Source: Burkholderiaceae bacterium
GTDB lineage: Bacteria; Pseudomonadota; Gammaproteobacteria; Burkholderiales; Burkholderiaceae_D
NCBI GenBank assembly: GCA_030158675.1
Contig: JAOASL010000022.1
Coordinates: forward strand, 1 to 48,471
Reading direction: 5' to 3'
Length of the DNA: 48,471 bases
The notes beneath the pieces are model-generated. The model was given only the letters and a program-made list of their open reading frames with translations, searched no databases and was not told the origin of the DNA. Position 1 is the first letter of the stretch; every line of letters begins with the position of its first letter. Below, in pieces: positions 1 to 9,235 of this stretch. The position numbers and the translations under genes were made by a program.

Positions 1-24
1 TTTTTTATTCTGCCGACGCGAGGC

Positions 25-1035
25 TTACAGTATCTTCGTGCCGACCCACCAGGCAACCGCCGCTACAAAGGCCGACGCCGGTATGGTGAAAATCCAGGCC
101 CATACGATGTTGCCAGCCACCCCCCAGCGTACCGCCGACATCTTGCGCGACGAACCGACGCCGACGATGGCGCCAGTGATCGTGTGCGTGGTCGACACCG
201 GAATGCCGAGCGCCGTCGCAAGGAATAGTGTCATCGCGCCGCCGGTCTCGGCGCAGAAACCGCCGACAGGCTTGAGCTTGGTGATTTTTTGTCCCATCGT
301 CTTCACGATGCGCCATCCACCAAACAGCGTGCCTAGCCCGATCGCCACATAGCAGCTGACAATCACCCACAGCGGCGGCATGGACTCGCCAGCTGCCACG
401 GCACCGGCCGAGATCAGCAACATCCAGATAATGCCCATCGTCTTCTGCGCATCATTGCCGCCGTGGCCCAAGCTATACATCGACGCTGACAGCAACTGCA
501 TGCGTCGAAACCACTTGTCGATGCGCTGCGGATGGCTGCGCACAAACAGCCAGGACACCAGCAACATCATCAGTGAACCCAATAGGAAACCCAGTGCAGG
601 AGACACAACGATGAAAGCAATGATCTTCAGGAGTCCGGACGCGATCAGCGAATCAGTACCCGCCTTGGCGACAGATGCACCGACCAGGCCGCCGATCAGC
701 GCATGCGAAGACGACGAAGGAATGCCGTAGTACCAGGTCAGGACATTCCACGTGATTGCACCGACGAGTGCGCCGAACACCACGTAGTGATCAATTACCG
801 TCGGATCAATGGTGCCCTTGCCGACAGTCGTGGCGACCTTCAGCTGAAATACCGCCACCGCAATGAAGTTGAAAAAGGCCGCCAGCGCCACCGCCTGATG
901 CGGCTTGAGCACGCCGGTCGACACGACGGTCGCAATTGCATTGGCTGCGTCGTGGAAGCCATTCATGAAATCGAATAGCAGCGCCAGGATCACAAGGAAC
1001 GCGAGCGTGTAGATACTGATGTTTAGGGTCTGCAT
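25..1035 (-). CDS. pit: PiT-family inorganic phosphate transporter
   Basis: A 336-residue inner-membrane carrier that imports phosphate, probably as a metal-phosphate complex driven by protons (family knowledge). The two internal half-repeats of the PiT family are visible: FHDAANA at residues 27-33 pairs with GGNDAQ at 192-197, and GIPSSSSHA at 104-112 pairs with GIPVSTTHT at 277-285. Most of the rest is hydrophobic membrane segment. It lies just downstream of a PhoU-like DUF47 gene on the same strand with a 28-bp gap, the usual partner arrangement. The TAA stop lies at 25-27, so the gene is complete in the window. The choice between pitA-like and other PiT names is not possible from sequence alone. 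Confidence 0.95.
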   Translation of the reverse strand: MQTLNISIYTLAFLVILALLFDFMNGFHDAANAIATVVSTGVLKPHQAVALAAFFNFIAVAVFQLKVATTVGKGTIDPTVIDHYVVFGALVGAITWNVLTWYYGIPSSSSHALIGGLVGASVAKAGTDSLIASGLLKIIAFIVVSPALGFLLGSLMMLLVSWLFVRSHPQRIDKWFRRMQLLSASMYSLGHGGNDAQKTMGIIWMLLISAGAVAAGESMPPLWVIVSCYVAIGLGTLFGGWRIVKTMGQKITKLKPVGGFCAETGGAMTLFLATALGIPVSTTHTITGAIVGVGSSRKMSAVRWGVAGNIVWAWIFTIPASAFVAAVAWWVGTKIL

Positions 1036-1063
1036 GAGTCAGGCTATCGGTTGTTTGCGCAGC

Positions 1064-1690
1064 TCACGCGTTCTCGACGATGATGCCTTCGACGATGTTG
1101 GCGACATCCTCGCAGCGGTCGGTCACGGTCTCAAGAATCTCGTAAATCGCTTTCAGCTTGATCAGATTGCGCACGTCCGGCTCGTCGCGGAACAGCTTGG
1201 ACATCGCTGCGCGCATCACGTGGTCGGCATCGGATTCGAGCTTGTCGATCTCAGAGCAAATATTCAGGATCTCACGCGCGTTGTTCATGTTGTGCAGCAG
1301 CGAGACTGCGGCCAGCACTTTTTCGCAACTGGTCTGACACAGCTCCGCCAGTCGCTTCGCTTCCGGCGTGATCACCTTGATGTCATACAACGAGACGGTC
1401 TGCGCGGCATCTTCCATCAGATCCAGAATGTCATCCATCCGCGTAATCAGCTTGTGGATGTCGTCGCGATCCAGCGGCGTGATGAAGGTCTTGTGCAGCA
1501 AATCGAGTGCCGCATACGTGACCTTATCGGCCTGCTTCTCGATCGACTCGATCGCATGCACACGATGCTCGAGGTCGTCAAAATTGGTCATCAGTGCGAC
1601 CATTTCCTTGCCACCCTTCACGCACAACTCGCCGTGCTGGATGAAATACTCGAAAAACTTGCCTTCAGTCGGCATCAAACGTCCGAACAT
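1064..1690 (-). CDS. DUF47 / PhoU-like phosphate transport regulator
   Basis: A 208-residue all-helical protein of the DUF47 (PhoU-like, YkaA/TIGR00153) family. It starts MFGRLMPTEGKFFEYF, typical of the family, and contains the acidic helical repeats seen in PhoU-type metal-binding bundles (for example MDDILDLMEDAA near the middle and ETVTDRCEDVANIVEGIIV at the end). Members are nearly always encoded next to PiT carriers and are thought to control them; that role is inference from context here. AGGAGAGAACC before the ATG gives a good ribosome site. dnaB ends 27 bp upstream on the same strand, so read-through from dnaB is possible. Confidence 0.93.
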   Translation of the reverse strand: MFGRLMPTEGKFFEYFIQHGELCVKGGKEMVALMTNFDDLEHRVHAIESIEKQADKVTYAALDLLHKTFITPLDRDDIHKLITRMDDILDLMEDAAQTVSLYDIKVITPEAKRLAELCQTSCEKVLAAVSLLHNMNNAREILNICSEIDKLESDADHVMRAAMSKLFRDEPDVRNLIKLKAIYEILETVTDRCEDVANIVEGIIVENA

Positions 1691-1717
1691 GGTTCTCTCC
1701 TCTATTTCAATATGAAT

Positions 1718-3106
1718 TTACTCGGCGCCGCTGAATGCAGTTGCGGGACCGGTATAGTTTTCGAATTTAGTATATGAACCGAGGAAGGTCATCCGCACCG
1801 CGCCGATCGGGCCGTTACGCTGCTTGCCGATGATGATCTCTGCAGTTCCCTTGTCCGCCGAATCCGGGTTGTAAACCTCGTCGCGATAAATGAACAAGAT
1901 CAGGTCAGCGTCCTGTTCAATCGCCCCTGATTCACGCAAGTCAGACATCACCGGCCGCTTGTTCGGGCGCTGTTCCAGCGAGCGGTTTAGCTGCGACAAT
2001 GCAATCACCGGGCAATTCAGCTCTTTCGCCAGTCCCTTCAGGTTGCGCGAGATTTCAGAGATTTCAGTCGCCCGGTTCTCCCCGGGCGAATTGGCTGACA
2101 TCAGCTGCAGGTAGTCGACAATGATCAGGCCCAGCCGTCCGCACTGGCGTGCCAGCCGCCGTGATCGCGCGCGCAGTTCAATCGAAGACAGCGCCGGCGT
2201 CTCGTCGATATAAATCTGCGCCTCGTTCATCTTCTGGATCGCATGCGTGAGCCGCGGCCAGTCTTCATCATTCAGGCGGCCGGTACGCAGCCGATGCTGG
2301 TCAAGACGACCGACCGAGCCAAGCATACGCATGGCCAGCTGCGTGCCACCCATTTCCATTGAAAAAATCGCCACCGGCAGCCCCGTGTCGATCGCGACGT
2401 TCTCGCCGATGTTTACCGAAAAAGCGGTCTTGCCCATCGACGGGCGTCCGGCAACGATGACCAGGTCGCCCGGCTGCAGTCCGGAGGTCATGCGGTCGAG
2501 ATCGATCATACCGGTCGGAACGCCCGTAATATCGCTCCCCGAGTCGCGGTTATACAGCTCATCGATGCGCTCGACCACCTGCGTCAGCAGCGGCTGAATC
2601 TCAATGAAGCCCTGCGAGCCACGCGAGCCTTCTTCGGCAATCGCGAAAATCTTTGACTCAGCCTCGTCCAGCATCTGCTTGACTTCTCTGCCTTGCGGAT
2701 TGAAAGCCGCACCGGCGATCTCGTCAGACACCGTAATCAGCTTGCGTAGCACACCCCGATCGCGAACGATTTCCGCATAGCGGCGGATATTCGCTGCCGA
2801 CGGCGTCGTCTGCGCCAGCGCATTCAGGTAAGACAAGCCGCCGACTTCATCGCCCTTACCTGCCGAGACAAGCGATTCATTCACCGTAATCACATCAGCC
2901 GGCCTGGACGCATTGACCAGCTTGACGATGTGCTGAAAAATGATTCGATGGTCGAAACGGTAGAAATCGTCTGCGTTGACGAAGTCAGCAATACGGTCGT
3001 AGGCGGCATTATCCAGCAGCAGGCCACCGAGCACCGACTGTTCCGCTTCTATGGAATGCGGAGGTACACGGAGGGATTCGAGTTGCGGGTCAGGCCGATC
3101 GTTCAT
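1718..3106 (-). CDS. dnaB: Replicative DNA helicase DnaB
   Basis: A 462-residue hexameric 5'-3' helicase that unwinds DNA at the replication fork and binds DnaG primase. The N-terminal DnaB domain covers roughly residues 15-120 and the RecA-like C-terminal domain 190-460. Visible motifs are the Walker A GRPSMGKTAF at about 220-229, the Walker B LIIVDYLQL at about 327-335 and SDLRESGAIEQDADLI at about 388-403. No intein is present. It sits downstream of rpsF-priB-rpsR-rplI, a conserved order in beta- and gammaproteobacteria, but a strong terminator at 3227-3255 separates it from rplI, so it probably has its own promoter in 3107-3226. Confidence 0.98.
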   Translation of the reverse strand: MNDRPDPQLESLRVPPHSIEAEQSVLGGLLLDNAAYDRIADFVNADDFYRFDHRIIFQHIVKLVNASRPADVITVNESLVSAGKGDEVGGLSYLNALAQTTPSAANIRRYAEIVRDRGVLRKLITVSDEIAGAAFNPQGREVKQMLDEAESKIFAIAEEGSRGSQGFIEIQPLLTQVVERIDELYNRDSGSDITGVPTGMIDLDRMTSGLQPGDLVIVAGRPSMGKTAFSVNIGENVAIDTGLPVAIFSMEMGGTQLAMRMLGSVGRLDQHRLRTGRLNDEDWPRLTHAIQKMNEAQIYIDETPALSSIELRARSRRLARQCGRLGLIIVDYLQLMSANSPGENRATEISEISRNLKGLAKELNCPVIALSQLNRSLEQRPNKRPVMSDLRESGAIEQDADLILFIYRDEVYNPDSADKGTAEIIIGKQRNGPIGAVRMTFLGSYTKFENYTGPATAFSGAE

Positions 3107-3226
3107 GGGGGCGGATTATACCCGTTACCAGCAGGCACAAATTACCGCTCTGCCAACCGATAACAGGATTTCATCGACTTGATAAAACCAATACATGAGA
3201 GCCAGCAAAATAAGTCTGCCGGACAT

Positions 3227-3255
3227 AAAAAAAGCCGGGCGAACCCGGCTTTTTT
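3227..3255. terminator. Bidirectional intrinsic terminator after rplI
   Basis: GCCGGG (3234-3239) pairs with CCCGGC (3244-3249) around a CGAA loop. A-run before and T-run after let it act in either direction. It lies between rplI and dnaB, which are both on the minus strand, so it most likely ends the rpsF-rplI transcript. Confidence 0.9.
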
Positions 3256-3273
3256 AGACGCAATGCAGCAGAC

Positions 3274-3726
3274 TCAGGCGTGCTCGCCTACTACGTAAAC
3301 GGTGACATCGACGACCACATCGGTGTGCAGCGCAACCGACACCGGATGCTCGCCAACCGTCTTCAGCGGGCCATGCGGCATACGGACCTGCGACTTGTCG
3401 GCTTTGACGCCCTGCTTGCCGAGTGCGTCAGCGATGTCATGGTTCGTGACCGAACCGAACAGACGACCGTCAACACCGGCCTTCTGCGCGATTTGGACAC
3501 GCAGACCAGCCAGCTTCTCGCCGACCACCTGTGCAGCGGCCAGCCTCTCAGCGGCTGCCTTCTCAAGCTCAGCGCGCTTGGCTTCAAATTCGGCGATCGC
3601 GCCAGAGGTTGCACGGCGTGCGATGCGGTTCGGGATCAGGAAGTTACGACCGTAGCCATCTTTCACGCGAACGACGTCACCCAGGTTGCCCAGGTTCGCC
3701 ACTTTTTCCAACAGAATGACTTGCAT
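3274..3726 (-). CDS. rplI: 50S ribosomal protein L9
   Basis: A 150-residue L9 protein, which binds domain V of 23S rRNA near the base of the L1 stalk. The opening [19 protein letters not shown] and the following [14 protein letters not shown] are the family signature, and the length is standard for the two-lobed form with a long connecting helix (residues about 40-75, Ala/Glu rich). It is the last gene of the rpsF-priB-rpsR-rplI cluster, 34 bp after rpsR. A GGAG site lies 8 bases before the ATG. Confidence 0.98.
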   Translation of the reverse strand: MQVILLEKVANLGNLGDVVRVKDGYGRNFLIPNRIARRATSGAIAEFEAKRAELEKAAAERLAAAQVVGEKLAGLRVQIAQKAGVDGRLFGSVTNHDIADALGKQGVKADKSQVRMPHGPLKTVGEHPVSVALHTDVVVDVTVYVVGEHA

Positions 3727-3760
3727 GTTTGTTCTCCAGGTATCTCGTGGGACTGGCCGA

Positions 3761-4045
3761 TCAGGCGTTGTGCAGATCGGTGTACGGCAGCAGCGCGAGG
3801 TAACGTGCGCGCTTGATTGCGGTATCGACCTGGCGCTGATAGTGAGCGCGAGTACCGGTCAGGCGTGCCGGCATGATCTTGCCGTTTTCCTGGACGAAGT
3901 CCTTCAGGGTGTCCACATCCTTGTAGTCCACCTGCTCCACCTTGGCGACGGTGAAACGGCAGAATTTCTTGCGCTTGAACAGCGGGTTTTGCTGCTTACG
4001 CTTTTCTTTAAGTTTGCTCTTGTCGAATTTTTTGCCGAATGCCAT
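3761..4045 (-). CDS. rpsR: 30S ribosomal protein S18
   Basis: A 94-residue S18, which forms a heterodimer with S6 on the platform of the small subunit. The core runs from KKFCRF near residue 26 through ITPARLTGT-like [16 protein letters not shown] to the basic [13 protein letters not shown] end. The sequence keeps the basic N-terminal extension ([13 protein letters not shown]). It lies 17 bp after priB and 34 bp before rplI, consistent with one transcript. Confidence 0.98.
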   Translation of the reverse strand: MAFGKKFDKSKLKEKRKQQNPLFKRKKFCRFTVAKVEQVDYKDVDTLKDFVQENGKIMPARLTGTRAHYQRQVDTAIKRARYLALLPYTDLHNA

Positions 4046-4062
4046 TTTCCTGGCTCCTGAAT

Positions 4063-4377
4063 CTAAGAAATTGTTTCGATATCCGTGAGATGGAACACCA
4101 GGGCTTTGCTGTTGCGGTTCTTGCGAGCCATGAAGCCACAGAACCTGAACATCTGCCCCAACTCAGCGCGCTCCAGCATTTCGGCGATTTGTCCGGCGGC
4201 CACTGCTGCCATATCGAACTCCACTCGCCTGCCAATGCCTGCCTCGACCTGATCCGATTCGTGCAGCAATCTTGCCGCCACCATCGGAATGCCAGCCGGC
4301 GTATAACGCTTTGCGTCACGCTCGGCCAGGGTCGCAATGCACTGAAAGTTGTTCTTTTCCCGCTCGGTCAAAGACAC
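4063..4377 (-). CDS. priB: Primosomal replication protein N (PriB)
   Basis: A single-strand DNA-binding OB-fold protein that helps PriA reload the replisome at stalled forks. The sequence shows the PriB pattern: [15 protein letters not shown] near the N-terminus, [16 protein letters not shown] in the middle and [21 protein letters not shown] at the end. I chose the GTG at 4377 (104 residues), which starts 7 bases after the rpsF stop; the frame stays open upstream to 4425 but that would overlap rpsF. A TTG six bases downstream (4371) is an alternative start. It lies between rpsF and rpsR, the standard position in this lineage. Confidence 0.9.
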   Translation of the reverse strand: MSLTEREKNNFQCIATLAERDAKRYTPAGIPMVAARLLHESDQVEAGIGRRVEFDMAAVAAGQIAEMLERAELGQMFRFCGFMARKNRNSKALVFHLTDIETIS

Positions 4378-4384
4378 GTGGCTG

Positions 4385-4753
4385 TCAGGCAGCCGGCGCC
4401 TCGGTACGTGCTGCCTTGGCCGCATCTTCCTTCTGCACGCTCTTCATGATCGGCGAAGGACCGGTCTCGGCCTTCTTCATGCGAACGGTCAGATGGCGCA
4501 GCACGGCATCGTTAAACTTGAAGCCGGTTTCGAGTTCAAGCAGCGTTTCGCCATCGCACTCGATGTTCATGCAGACGTAATGAGCCTTCGCGAGTTTCTG
4601 GATCATGTAAGCCATCTGACGACGGCCCCAGTCTTCCACGCGGTGGATTTTGCCGGCACGACCCGTTACGAGGGTCTTGTAGCGTTCGATCATTGCGGGA
4701 ACTTGCTCGCTCTGATCAGGATGGACGATAAAAACGATTTCATAGTGACGCAT
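4385..4753 (-). CDS. rpsF: 30S ribosomal protein S6
   Basis: A 122-residue S6 that pairs with S18 in the 30S platform. It begins [20 protein letters not shown] and continues with the typical [23 protein letters not shown] block. The ATG at 4753 is preceded by AAGGAGAAACA, a strong ribosome site; the open frame continues upstream to 4789 but has no support. The C-terminal tail is Ala/Glu rich ([15 protein letters not shown]). It is the first gene of the rpsF-priB-rpsR-rplI operon and is divergent from lexA. Confidence 0.97.
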   Translation of the reverse strand: MRHYEIVFIVHPDQSEQVPAMIERYKTLVTGRAGKIHRVEDWGRRQMAYMIQKLAKAHYVCMNIECDGETLLELETGFKFNDAVLRHLTVRMKKAETGPSPIMKSVQKEDAAKAARTEAPAA

Positions 4754-4784
4754 TGTTTCTCCTTGTGGTCGGATTGCAGAATCG

Positions 4785-4812
4785 CCCACCCCGGCGTCAG
4801 GACGGGTGTGGG
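4785..4812 (-). promoter_or_regulatory. Candidate S6:S18-type leader hairpin of rpsF
   Basis: In the rpsF 5' leader, about 30 bases before the start, the minus strand forms CCCAC-A-CCC paired with GGGGTGGG, an 8-bp stem with one bulged base and an 11-nt loop containing GACGCC. Leaders of rpsF operons in many bacteria carry a small structure that binds the S6:S18 dimer for feedback control. Position and general shape fit, but I did not verify the conserved bases. A Infernal-type covariance search would settle it. Confidence 0.4.
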
Positions 4813-4935
4813 AAGAGGAAAGCCCGAGACTATAACCGCTTCGCGGCCAAAACTCAATTTTTTCAGGCAGTTAAAGGCGAAGAACGGTCGCCATGTACGC
4901 ACTACGCTCAAAAACGCTTGCGCTTTCTCCGAATG

Positions 4936-4968
4936 CTGTATAAAAATACAGGCTGTTTAAAAAACCAG
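4936..4968. promoter_or_regulatory. Two adjacent LexA (SOS) boxes upstream of lexA
   Basis: The first site at 4936-4951 is CTGTATAAAAATACAG, a perfect match to CTGT-N8-ACAG. The second at 4953-4968 is CTGTTTAAAAAACCAG, which has one mismatch in the right half. They are one base apart and lie just before the lexA ribosome site, so LexA would repress its own gene here, as in the E. coli double-operator arrangement. Confidence 0.9.
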
Positions 4969-4986
4969 TCCACCAAGGGAATGCCG

Positions 4987-5652
4987 ATGATCAAATTGAC
5001 AGCACGTCAGGAGCAGATCCTGGGCTTGATCCGCGAAGCCATCGAAAATACCGGCTTCCCGCCGACTCGCGCCGAAATCGCCCAGACGCTCGGTTTCCGT
5101 TCCGCCAACGCCGCCGAAGAACATCTGCAAGCGCTCGCGCGCAAGGGAGCCATTGAAATCACGCCAGGCACATCGCGTGGCATCCGACTGCTGGACCGCT
5201 CCGCCGATGGCATCGGCCTGATCCGGGGCAGCGGGCAAATGACCTTGCCACATCCGGCGCTGGTACAGTTTTCGCTGCCACTGATCGGCCGCGTGGCCGC
5301 CGGCTCGCCTATCCTGGCCGAGGAACATATCTCGGCAACCTACAACGTCGATCCCAGCCTATTTACGGCCCGTCCCGATTACCTGTTGAAGGTACGTGGC
5401 ATGTCGATGCGCGATGCGGGCATCCTCGATGGCGATCTGCTCGCGGTGAAGAAGACCGACACGGCACGCGACGGTCAGATTGTCGTGGCTCGACTGGACG
5501 ATGAAGTCACCGTCAAACGCTTCCGGCGCAGTGGCGGAACGATCGAGCTGCTGCCGGAAAACCCGGACTTCACCACCATTCGCGTCGAACCGGGCAAACA
5601 TGAGTTTGCGCTCGAAGGACTGGCCGTCGGCTTGCTCAGGGCCTGGGGCTAA
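4987..5652 (+). CDS. lexA: LexA repressor / self-cleaving SOS regulator
   Basis: A 221-residue repressor of DNA damage genes that cleaves itself when RecA is activated. Residues 1-65 form the winged helix DNA-binding domain ([16 protein letters not shown] at 22-37). The peptidase domain carries the cleavage site Ala105-Gly106 in GRVAAGSP, the nucleophile Ser140 in VRGMSM and the general base Lys177 in EVTVKRF. I chose the ATG at 4987 because AAGGGA lies six bases before it; the ATG at 4981 directly abuts that site. Two LexA boxes sit just upstream, so the gene is autoregulated. It is divergent from rpsF. Confidence 0.97.
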   Translation: MIKLTARQEQILGLIREAIENTGFPPTRAEIAQTLGFRSANAAEEHLQALARKGAIEITPGTSRGIRLLDRSADGIGLIRGSGQMTLPHPALVQFSLPLIGRVAAGSPILAEEHISATYNVDPSLFTARPDYLLKVRGMSMRDAGILDGDLLAVKKTDTARDGQIVVARLDDEVTVKRFRRSGGTIELLPENPDFTTIRVEPGKHEFALEGLAVGLLRAWG

Positions 5653-5671
5653 TTCGGGACGGGTCTTTTCG

Positions 5672-6439
5672 TTAGCTGCTGCGGCGTTTACGCTTTTCGA
5701 TCAGCTGGTTAGCGATACCGCGCAGGATATTCACTTCCTCGACCTCCAGGCCGGCGCGCGCAAACAGTCTTCTGAGGCGCGGCATCAGCTTCTTCGGGTT
5801 CTTCGGGTCGAGGAATTCGATCTCGACGAGCGCCTGTTCAAGATGGCGGAACATGCCTTCGATCTGTCCGGCGTCAGCCGGCTCACCGCGAAAGCCGATA
5901 TCAGGCCGCACCGTTTCACCGCCGCTTTCCGCCATCCGGCACTCATACGCCAGCACCTGCACCGCCTGCGACAGATTCAGCGACGAATAAGCCGGATTGG
6001 CCGGAACACTCACCAGCGCACTGCATTTCTCGACCTGCTCGTTTGACAAGCCAAATCGTTCATTGCCAAAGACCAGCGCAGCACGCAGCCCGCGATCTGC
6101 CGCGAGCTGCTGTGCCAGCGCCCGCGGCTCGAACAGCGGTGGCGAAAATTCGCGTGGCCGGGCTGACAGCGCCACGCTGAAATTACAGCCAGTCAGCGCC
6201 TCCTCCAGCGAGCCGACGATGCGCGCGCCGGCCAACACATCGACGGCGCCACTGGCCAGCGCAACAGCCTCGGGATCCTGCAGGGCCTCCGGATCACGGG
6301 GATTGACCAGCACCAGCTCGGAAAAACCCATGGTCTTCATCGCACGCGCCGCCGAGCCGATATTGCCGGCGCGACTAGTCTCGACCAGCACAAAGCGCAG
6401 CCTGTCAAACAGGGAATGAGAAGAAGCAGGCGGGTTCAT
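5672..6439 (-). CDS. trmJ: tRNA (cytidine/uridine-32-2'-O)-methyltransferase TrmJ
   Basis: A 255-residue SPOUT-class RNA methyltransferase expected to put a 2'-O-methyl on tRNA position 32. The knot fold is recognisable from RFVLVETSRAGNIGSAARAM (residues 15-34), then VFGNERFGLSNEQ in the middle and NPAYSSLNLSQAVQVLAYE near residue 160, which holds the AdoMet-binding knot. The C-terminal helical stretch (MPRLRRLFARAGLEVEEVNILRG) is typical of TrmJ rather than of TrmL. It converges on lexA with a 19-bp gap and diverges from suhB. No clear ribosome site precedes the ATG. Confidence 0.93.
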   Translation of the reverse strand: MNPPASSHSLFDRLRFVLVETSRAGNIGSAARAMKTMGFSELVLVNPRDPEALQDPEAVALASGAVDVLAGARIVGSLEEALTGCNFSVALSARPREFSPPLFEPRALAQQLAADRGLRAALVFGNERFGLSNEQVEKCSALVSVPANPAYSSLNLSQAVQVLAYECRMAESGGETVRPDIGFRGEPADAGQIEGMFRHLEQALVEIEFLDPKNPKKLMPRLRRLFARAGLEVEEVNILRGIANQLIEKRKRRSS

Positions 6440-6606
6440 TTAAAATAGCGACTATCGCGGAAAGATTCACAAAAGATGACTGGCCAGATGCGCCGGCAGG
6501 AAACGCGCGATTCGTATTTCCTGCCATCAGCGGCGTTGCAGCCGGAAAGTCCTGATCGCTTTCGCATCGCTCATTCTCACAGTTGCCGCATTCTAACGGA
6601 ACCACC

Positions 6607-7398
6607 ATGCATCCCATGATCAATACCGCGGTGAAAGCCGCGCGTCGTGCCGCCACGATCATCAATCGTGCCTCATTCGACCTCGACCAGTTGCGCGTAA
6701 CGAGCAAAGGCCATAACGACTTCGTCAGTGAAGTGGATCACGCCGCTGAACAAGCCATCATCGATGTGCTGAAGCAGGCTTATCCCGATCATGCGATCCT
6801 GGCCGAAGAATCCGGTGCATCGTCCAACCTGCACGACGAAAACGAGAACGTCTGGATCATCGATCCTCTCGACGGCACCACCAATTTCATCCATGGTTTC
6901 CCGCAGTATGCGATATCGATCGCGCTGCAGCATCGCGGCCAGATCACGCAAGCCGTAGTGTTTGACCCGACCCGCAACGAACTCTTCACCGCGACCAAGG
7001 GCGTCGGCGCCTTCCTGAACGACAAGCGCCTCCGTGTCGCCAAACGCGACAAGCTGGCCGACGCACTCGTGGGTACCGGCTTCCCGTACAGCGACCTGAC
7101 CGGGCTGGACGAATACCTGAAAATGTTCAAGCTCATGACCGAAAAAACCTCTGGCCTGCGCCGGCCCGGCGCAGCTGCGCTCGATCTCGCCTACGTCGCT
7201 GCCGGTCGGCTGGATGGCTTCTTCGAAAAGAAGCTCAAGCCCTGGGACATGGCGGCCGGCGCCCTGCTCGTCAGCGAAGCCGGCGGTATCGTGTCCGACT
7301 TCACCGGTGAAGGCCGCCACATGGAAAAAGGCGACGTGCTCGCCGGGTCACCGAAGATTTTTTCGCAGATGCTGAACGTGCTGGCGCCGTTCGCCTGA
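6607..7398 (+). CDS. suhB: Inositol monophosphatase family protein SuhB
   Basis: A 263-residue Mg-dependent phosphatase of the IMPase family; in E. coli SuhB also joins the rRNA antitermination complex. Metal-binding residues are seen in AEESG (Glu67, Glu68), DPLDGTTNF (Asp86, Asp89) and KPWDMAAG near residue 214. I start at the ATG at 6607 ([15 protein letters not shown]), the usual family start; an in-frame ATG-less extension upstream has no homology pattern. It is divergent from trmJ across a 167-bp gap. Confidence 0.93.
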   Translation: MHPMINTAVKAARRAATIINRASFDLDQLRVTSKGHNDFVSEVDHAAEQAIIDVLKQAYPDHAILAEESGASSNLHDENENVWIIDPLDGTTNFIHGFPQYAISIALQHRGQITQAVVFDPTRNELFTATKGVGAFLNDKRLRVAKRDKLADALVGTGFPYSDLTGLDEYLKMFKLMTEKTSGLRRPGAAALDLAYVAAGRLDGFFEKKLKPWDMAAGALLVSEAGGIVSDFTGEGRHMEKGDVLAGSPKIFSQMLNVLAPFA

Positions 7399-7620
7399 AC
7401 TCGCTCATAAAGTAAAGAGGGTTGCTGCGAATGCAGCCACCCTCCCCAGCCCATCCCGCCCGATCCTGCCACATTCCAGCGCCAAACCCGGCACCTCCGC
7501 GATACCTGCTATACTGCATCCGCGGTAATTGTTCCAGTCTCCTTGCCGCCCCTCCTGACTCACCTCCCCGAACCCGTGACTGGCGCCCCAAGCGGCGGCG
7601 GTTCGACAACTCTCTCATTT

Positions 7621-9126
7621 ATGTCATTTGCTGAACTCGGCCTCGCCGAACCCATCGTGCGTGCCGTCACGGAAAGCGGCTATACCCAACCCACACCGAT
7701 CCAACTGCAGGCGATCCCCGCCGTGCTCAAGGGCGGTGATCTTTTGGCCGGCGCGCAGACCGGCACCGGCAAGACCGCCGGCTTTACGCTGCCGATGCTG
7801 CAACGCCTGAACGGCGGCAAGCGCGCCGCACCGCGCCACATCCGTGCACTCGTACTGACGCCGACACGCGAACTCGCAGCACAGGTCGAAGAAAGCGTGC
7901 GCAACTATGGCAAGTACCTGAAACTGTCGTCCGAAGTCATCTTCGGCGGCGTGAACATCAATCCGCAAATCCAGAAGCTTGCGCGCGGTATCGACATTCT
8001 CGTTGCAACGCCGGGTCGCCTGCTCGACCTGATGCAACAAAAGGCGATCGATCTGTCATCGGTTGAAATGCTGGTGCTAGACGAAGCTGACCGCATGCTT
8101 GACATGGGCTTCATCCGCGATATCCGCAAGGTACTCGCCGCACTGCCGCCGAAGCGCCAGAACCTGCTGTTCTCGGCCACTTTTTCGGACGAGATCAAGG
8201 CACTCGCCGACGGGCTGCTCGACAACCCTGAAATGATCGAAGTCGCCCGCCGCAATTCCACCGTCGAGGTGATCGCGCAGAAGATCCACCCGGTCGACCG
8301 CGACCAGAAACACGTGCTGCTGGCGCATCTGATCAAGGACCGTCACTGGTTCCAGGTACTGGTCTTCACGCGCACCAAGCACGGCGCGAACAAGCTGGTG
8401 GAGCAGCTCGGCAAGGCCGACATCAGTGCATTGGCCATCCACGGCAACAAGAGCCAGGCCGCGCGTACCCGCGCACTGGCCGAGTTCAAGAGCGGTAAGC
8501 TGCAGGCGCTGGTCGCAACCGACATCGCCGCGCGCGGTATCGATATCGACCAGTTGCCGCACGTGGTCAACTACGACCTGCCAAACGTACCGGAAGACTA
8601 TGTGCACCGGATCGGCCGTACCGGTCGCGCCGGCGCCACCGGCGAGGCCGTATCGCTGGTCTGCGTCGACGAACACAGCCTGTTGCGCGACATCGAACGT
8701 TTCATCAAGCGCGAAGTGCCAGTCGAAGTGATCGAAGGTTTCGAACCCGATCCAACCGCCAGGGCACAGCCGATCCAGATGCGCAGCCAGGATCATCGTG
8801 GTGGTGGTGGTGGCCGCTCGCAGCGCAGCGGACAGCCGCGCTCCGGCGGCGGTCAGGCTGGCCAGCGCAACGCCCCCAAACCGGCTGGTAGCCGGCCGGC
8901 GCAGGGCAACCGCACTGCGCAAGGTCAAAGCCAGAGCCAGGGACAGGGTCAAGGACAGGGACAGCCAGCACGCTCGCCCCAGGCGCCGCGCCCGGCGCAA
9001 CACGCCAGATCCGCTCAGCCGGCACCTCGCGCAGCCGGCGCACGTCCGGCACAACGCGGCGGCGCGCTGCTGAGCCAGTCAGCCGCAAATTCGCAAACAC
9101 GCAAGCAACGCAGCGGCGAGAGCTAA
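7621..9126 (+). CDS. rhlE: DEAD-box ATP-dependent RNA helicase, RhlE type
   Basis: A 501-residue RNA helicase that remodels RNA in ribosome assembly or decay. The ordered motifs are present: Q motif PTPIQ (24-28), Walker A AQTGTGKT (45-52), DEAD at 154-157, SAT at 185-187 and HRIGRTGR at 329-336. Residues beyond about 385 form a low-complexity Gly/Gln/Arg/Pro tail (for example [10 protein letters not shown]), as in RhlE homologues, likely an RNA-binding extension. The ATG at 7621 begins the conserved MSFAELGL; it has no clear ribosome site. The 222 bp before it contain a possible -10 TATACT at about 7510 and no gene. Confidence 0.93.
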   Translation: MSFAELGLAEPIVRAVTESGYTQPTPIQLQAIPAVLKGGDLLAGAQTGTGKTAGFTLPMLQRLNGGKRAAPRHIRALVLTPTRELAAQVEESVRNYGKYLKLSSEVIFGGVNINPQIQKLARGIDILVATPGRLLDLMQQKAIDLSSVEMLVLDEADRMLDMGFIRDIRKVLAALPPKRQNLLFSATFSDEIKALADGLLDNPEMIEVARRNSTVEVIAQKIHPVDRDQKHVLLAHLIKDRHWFQVLVFTRTKHGANKLVEQLGKADISALAIHGNKSQAARTRALAEFKSGKLQALVATDIAARGIDIDQLPHVVNYDLPNVPEDYVHRIGRTGRAGATGEAVSLVCVDEHSLLRDIERFIKREVPVEVIEGFEPDPTARAQPIQMRSQDHRGGGGGRSQRSGQPRSGGGQAGQRNAPKPAGSRPAQGNRTAQGQSQSQGQGQGQGQPARSPQAPRPAQHARSAQPAPRAAGARPAQRGGALLSQSAANSQTRKQRSGES

Positions 9127-9148
9127 GCTGTTGCGCGACGCCAGATAT

Positions 9149-9175
9149 TTGACACAGCCTCGGCTGTGCTAAATT
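9149..9175 (+). promoter_or_regulatory. Putative mutS promoter
   Basis: A perfect -35 TTGACA (9149-9154) is followed after 15 bases by TAAATT (9170-9175). The spacer is short, so the exact -10 is uncertain. It lies about 60 bp before the mutS start and after the helicase stop. Confidence 0.5.
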
Positions 9176-9191
9176 CGCATCAGTCACGGAG

Positions 9192-9216
9192 GCCGGGCGC
9201 AAGCCCGGCTTCTTTC
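9192..9216 (+). terminator. Terminator-like hairpin between promoter and mutS
   Basis: GCCGGGC (9192-9198) pairs with GCCCGGC (9203-9209) around a GCAA tetraloop, followed by TTCTTTC. It may end the helicase transcript. Because it also lies after the putative mutS promoter it could attenuate mutS. Confidence 0.6.
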
Positions 9217-9235
9217 ACTTCATCGTTCTGAATCC

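Noticed and set aside
7408-7450. Hairpin GGTTGCTGC/GCAGCcACC after suhB as a terminator
   Set aside because: The stem has a mismatch and no T-run follows, so it was not called.
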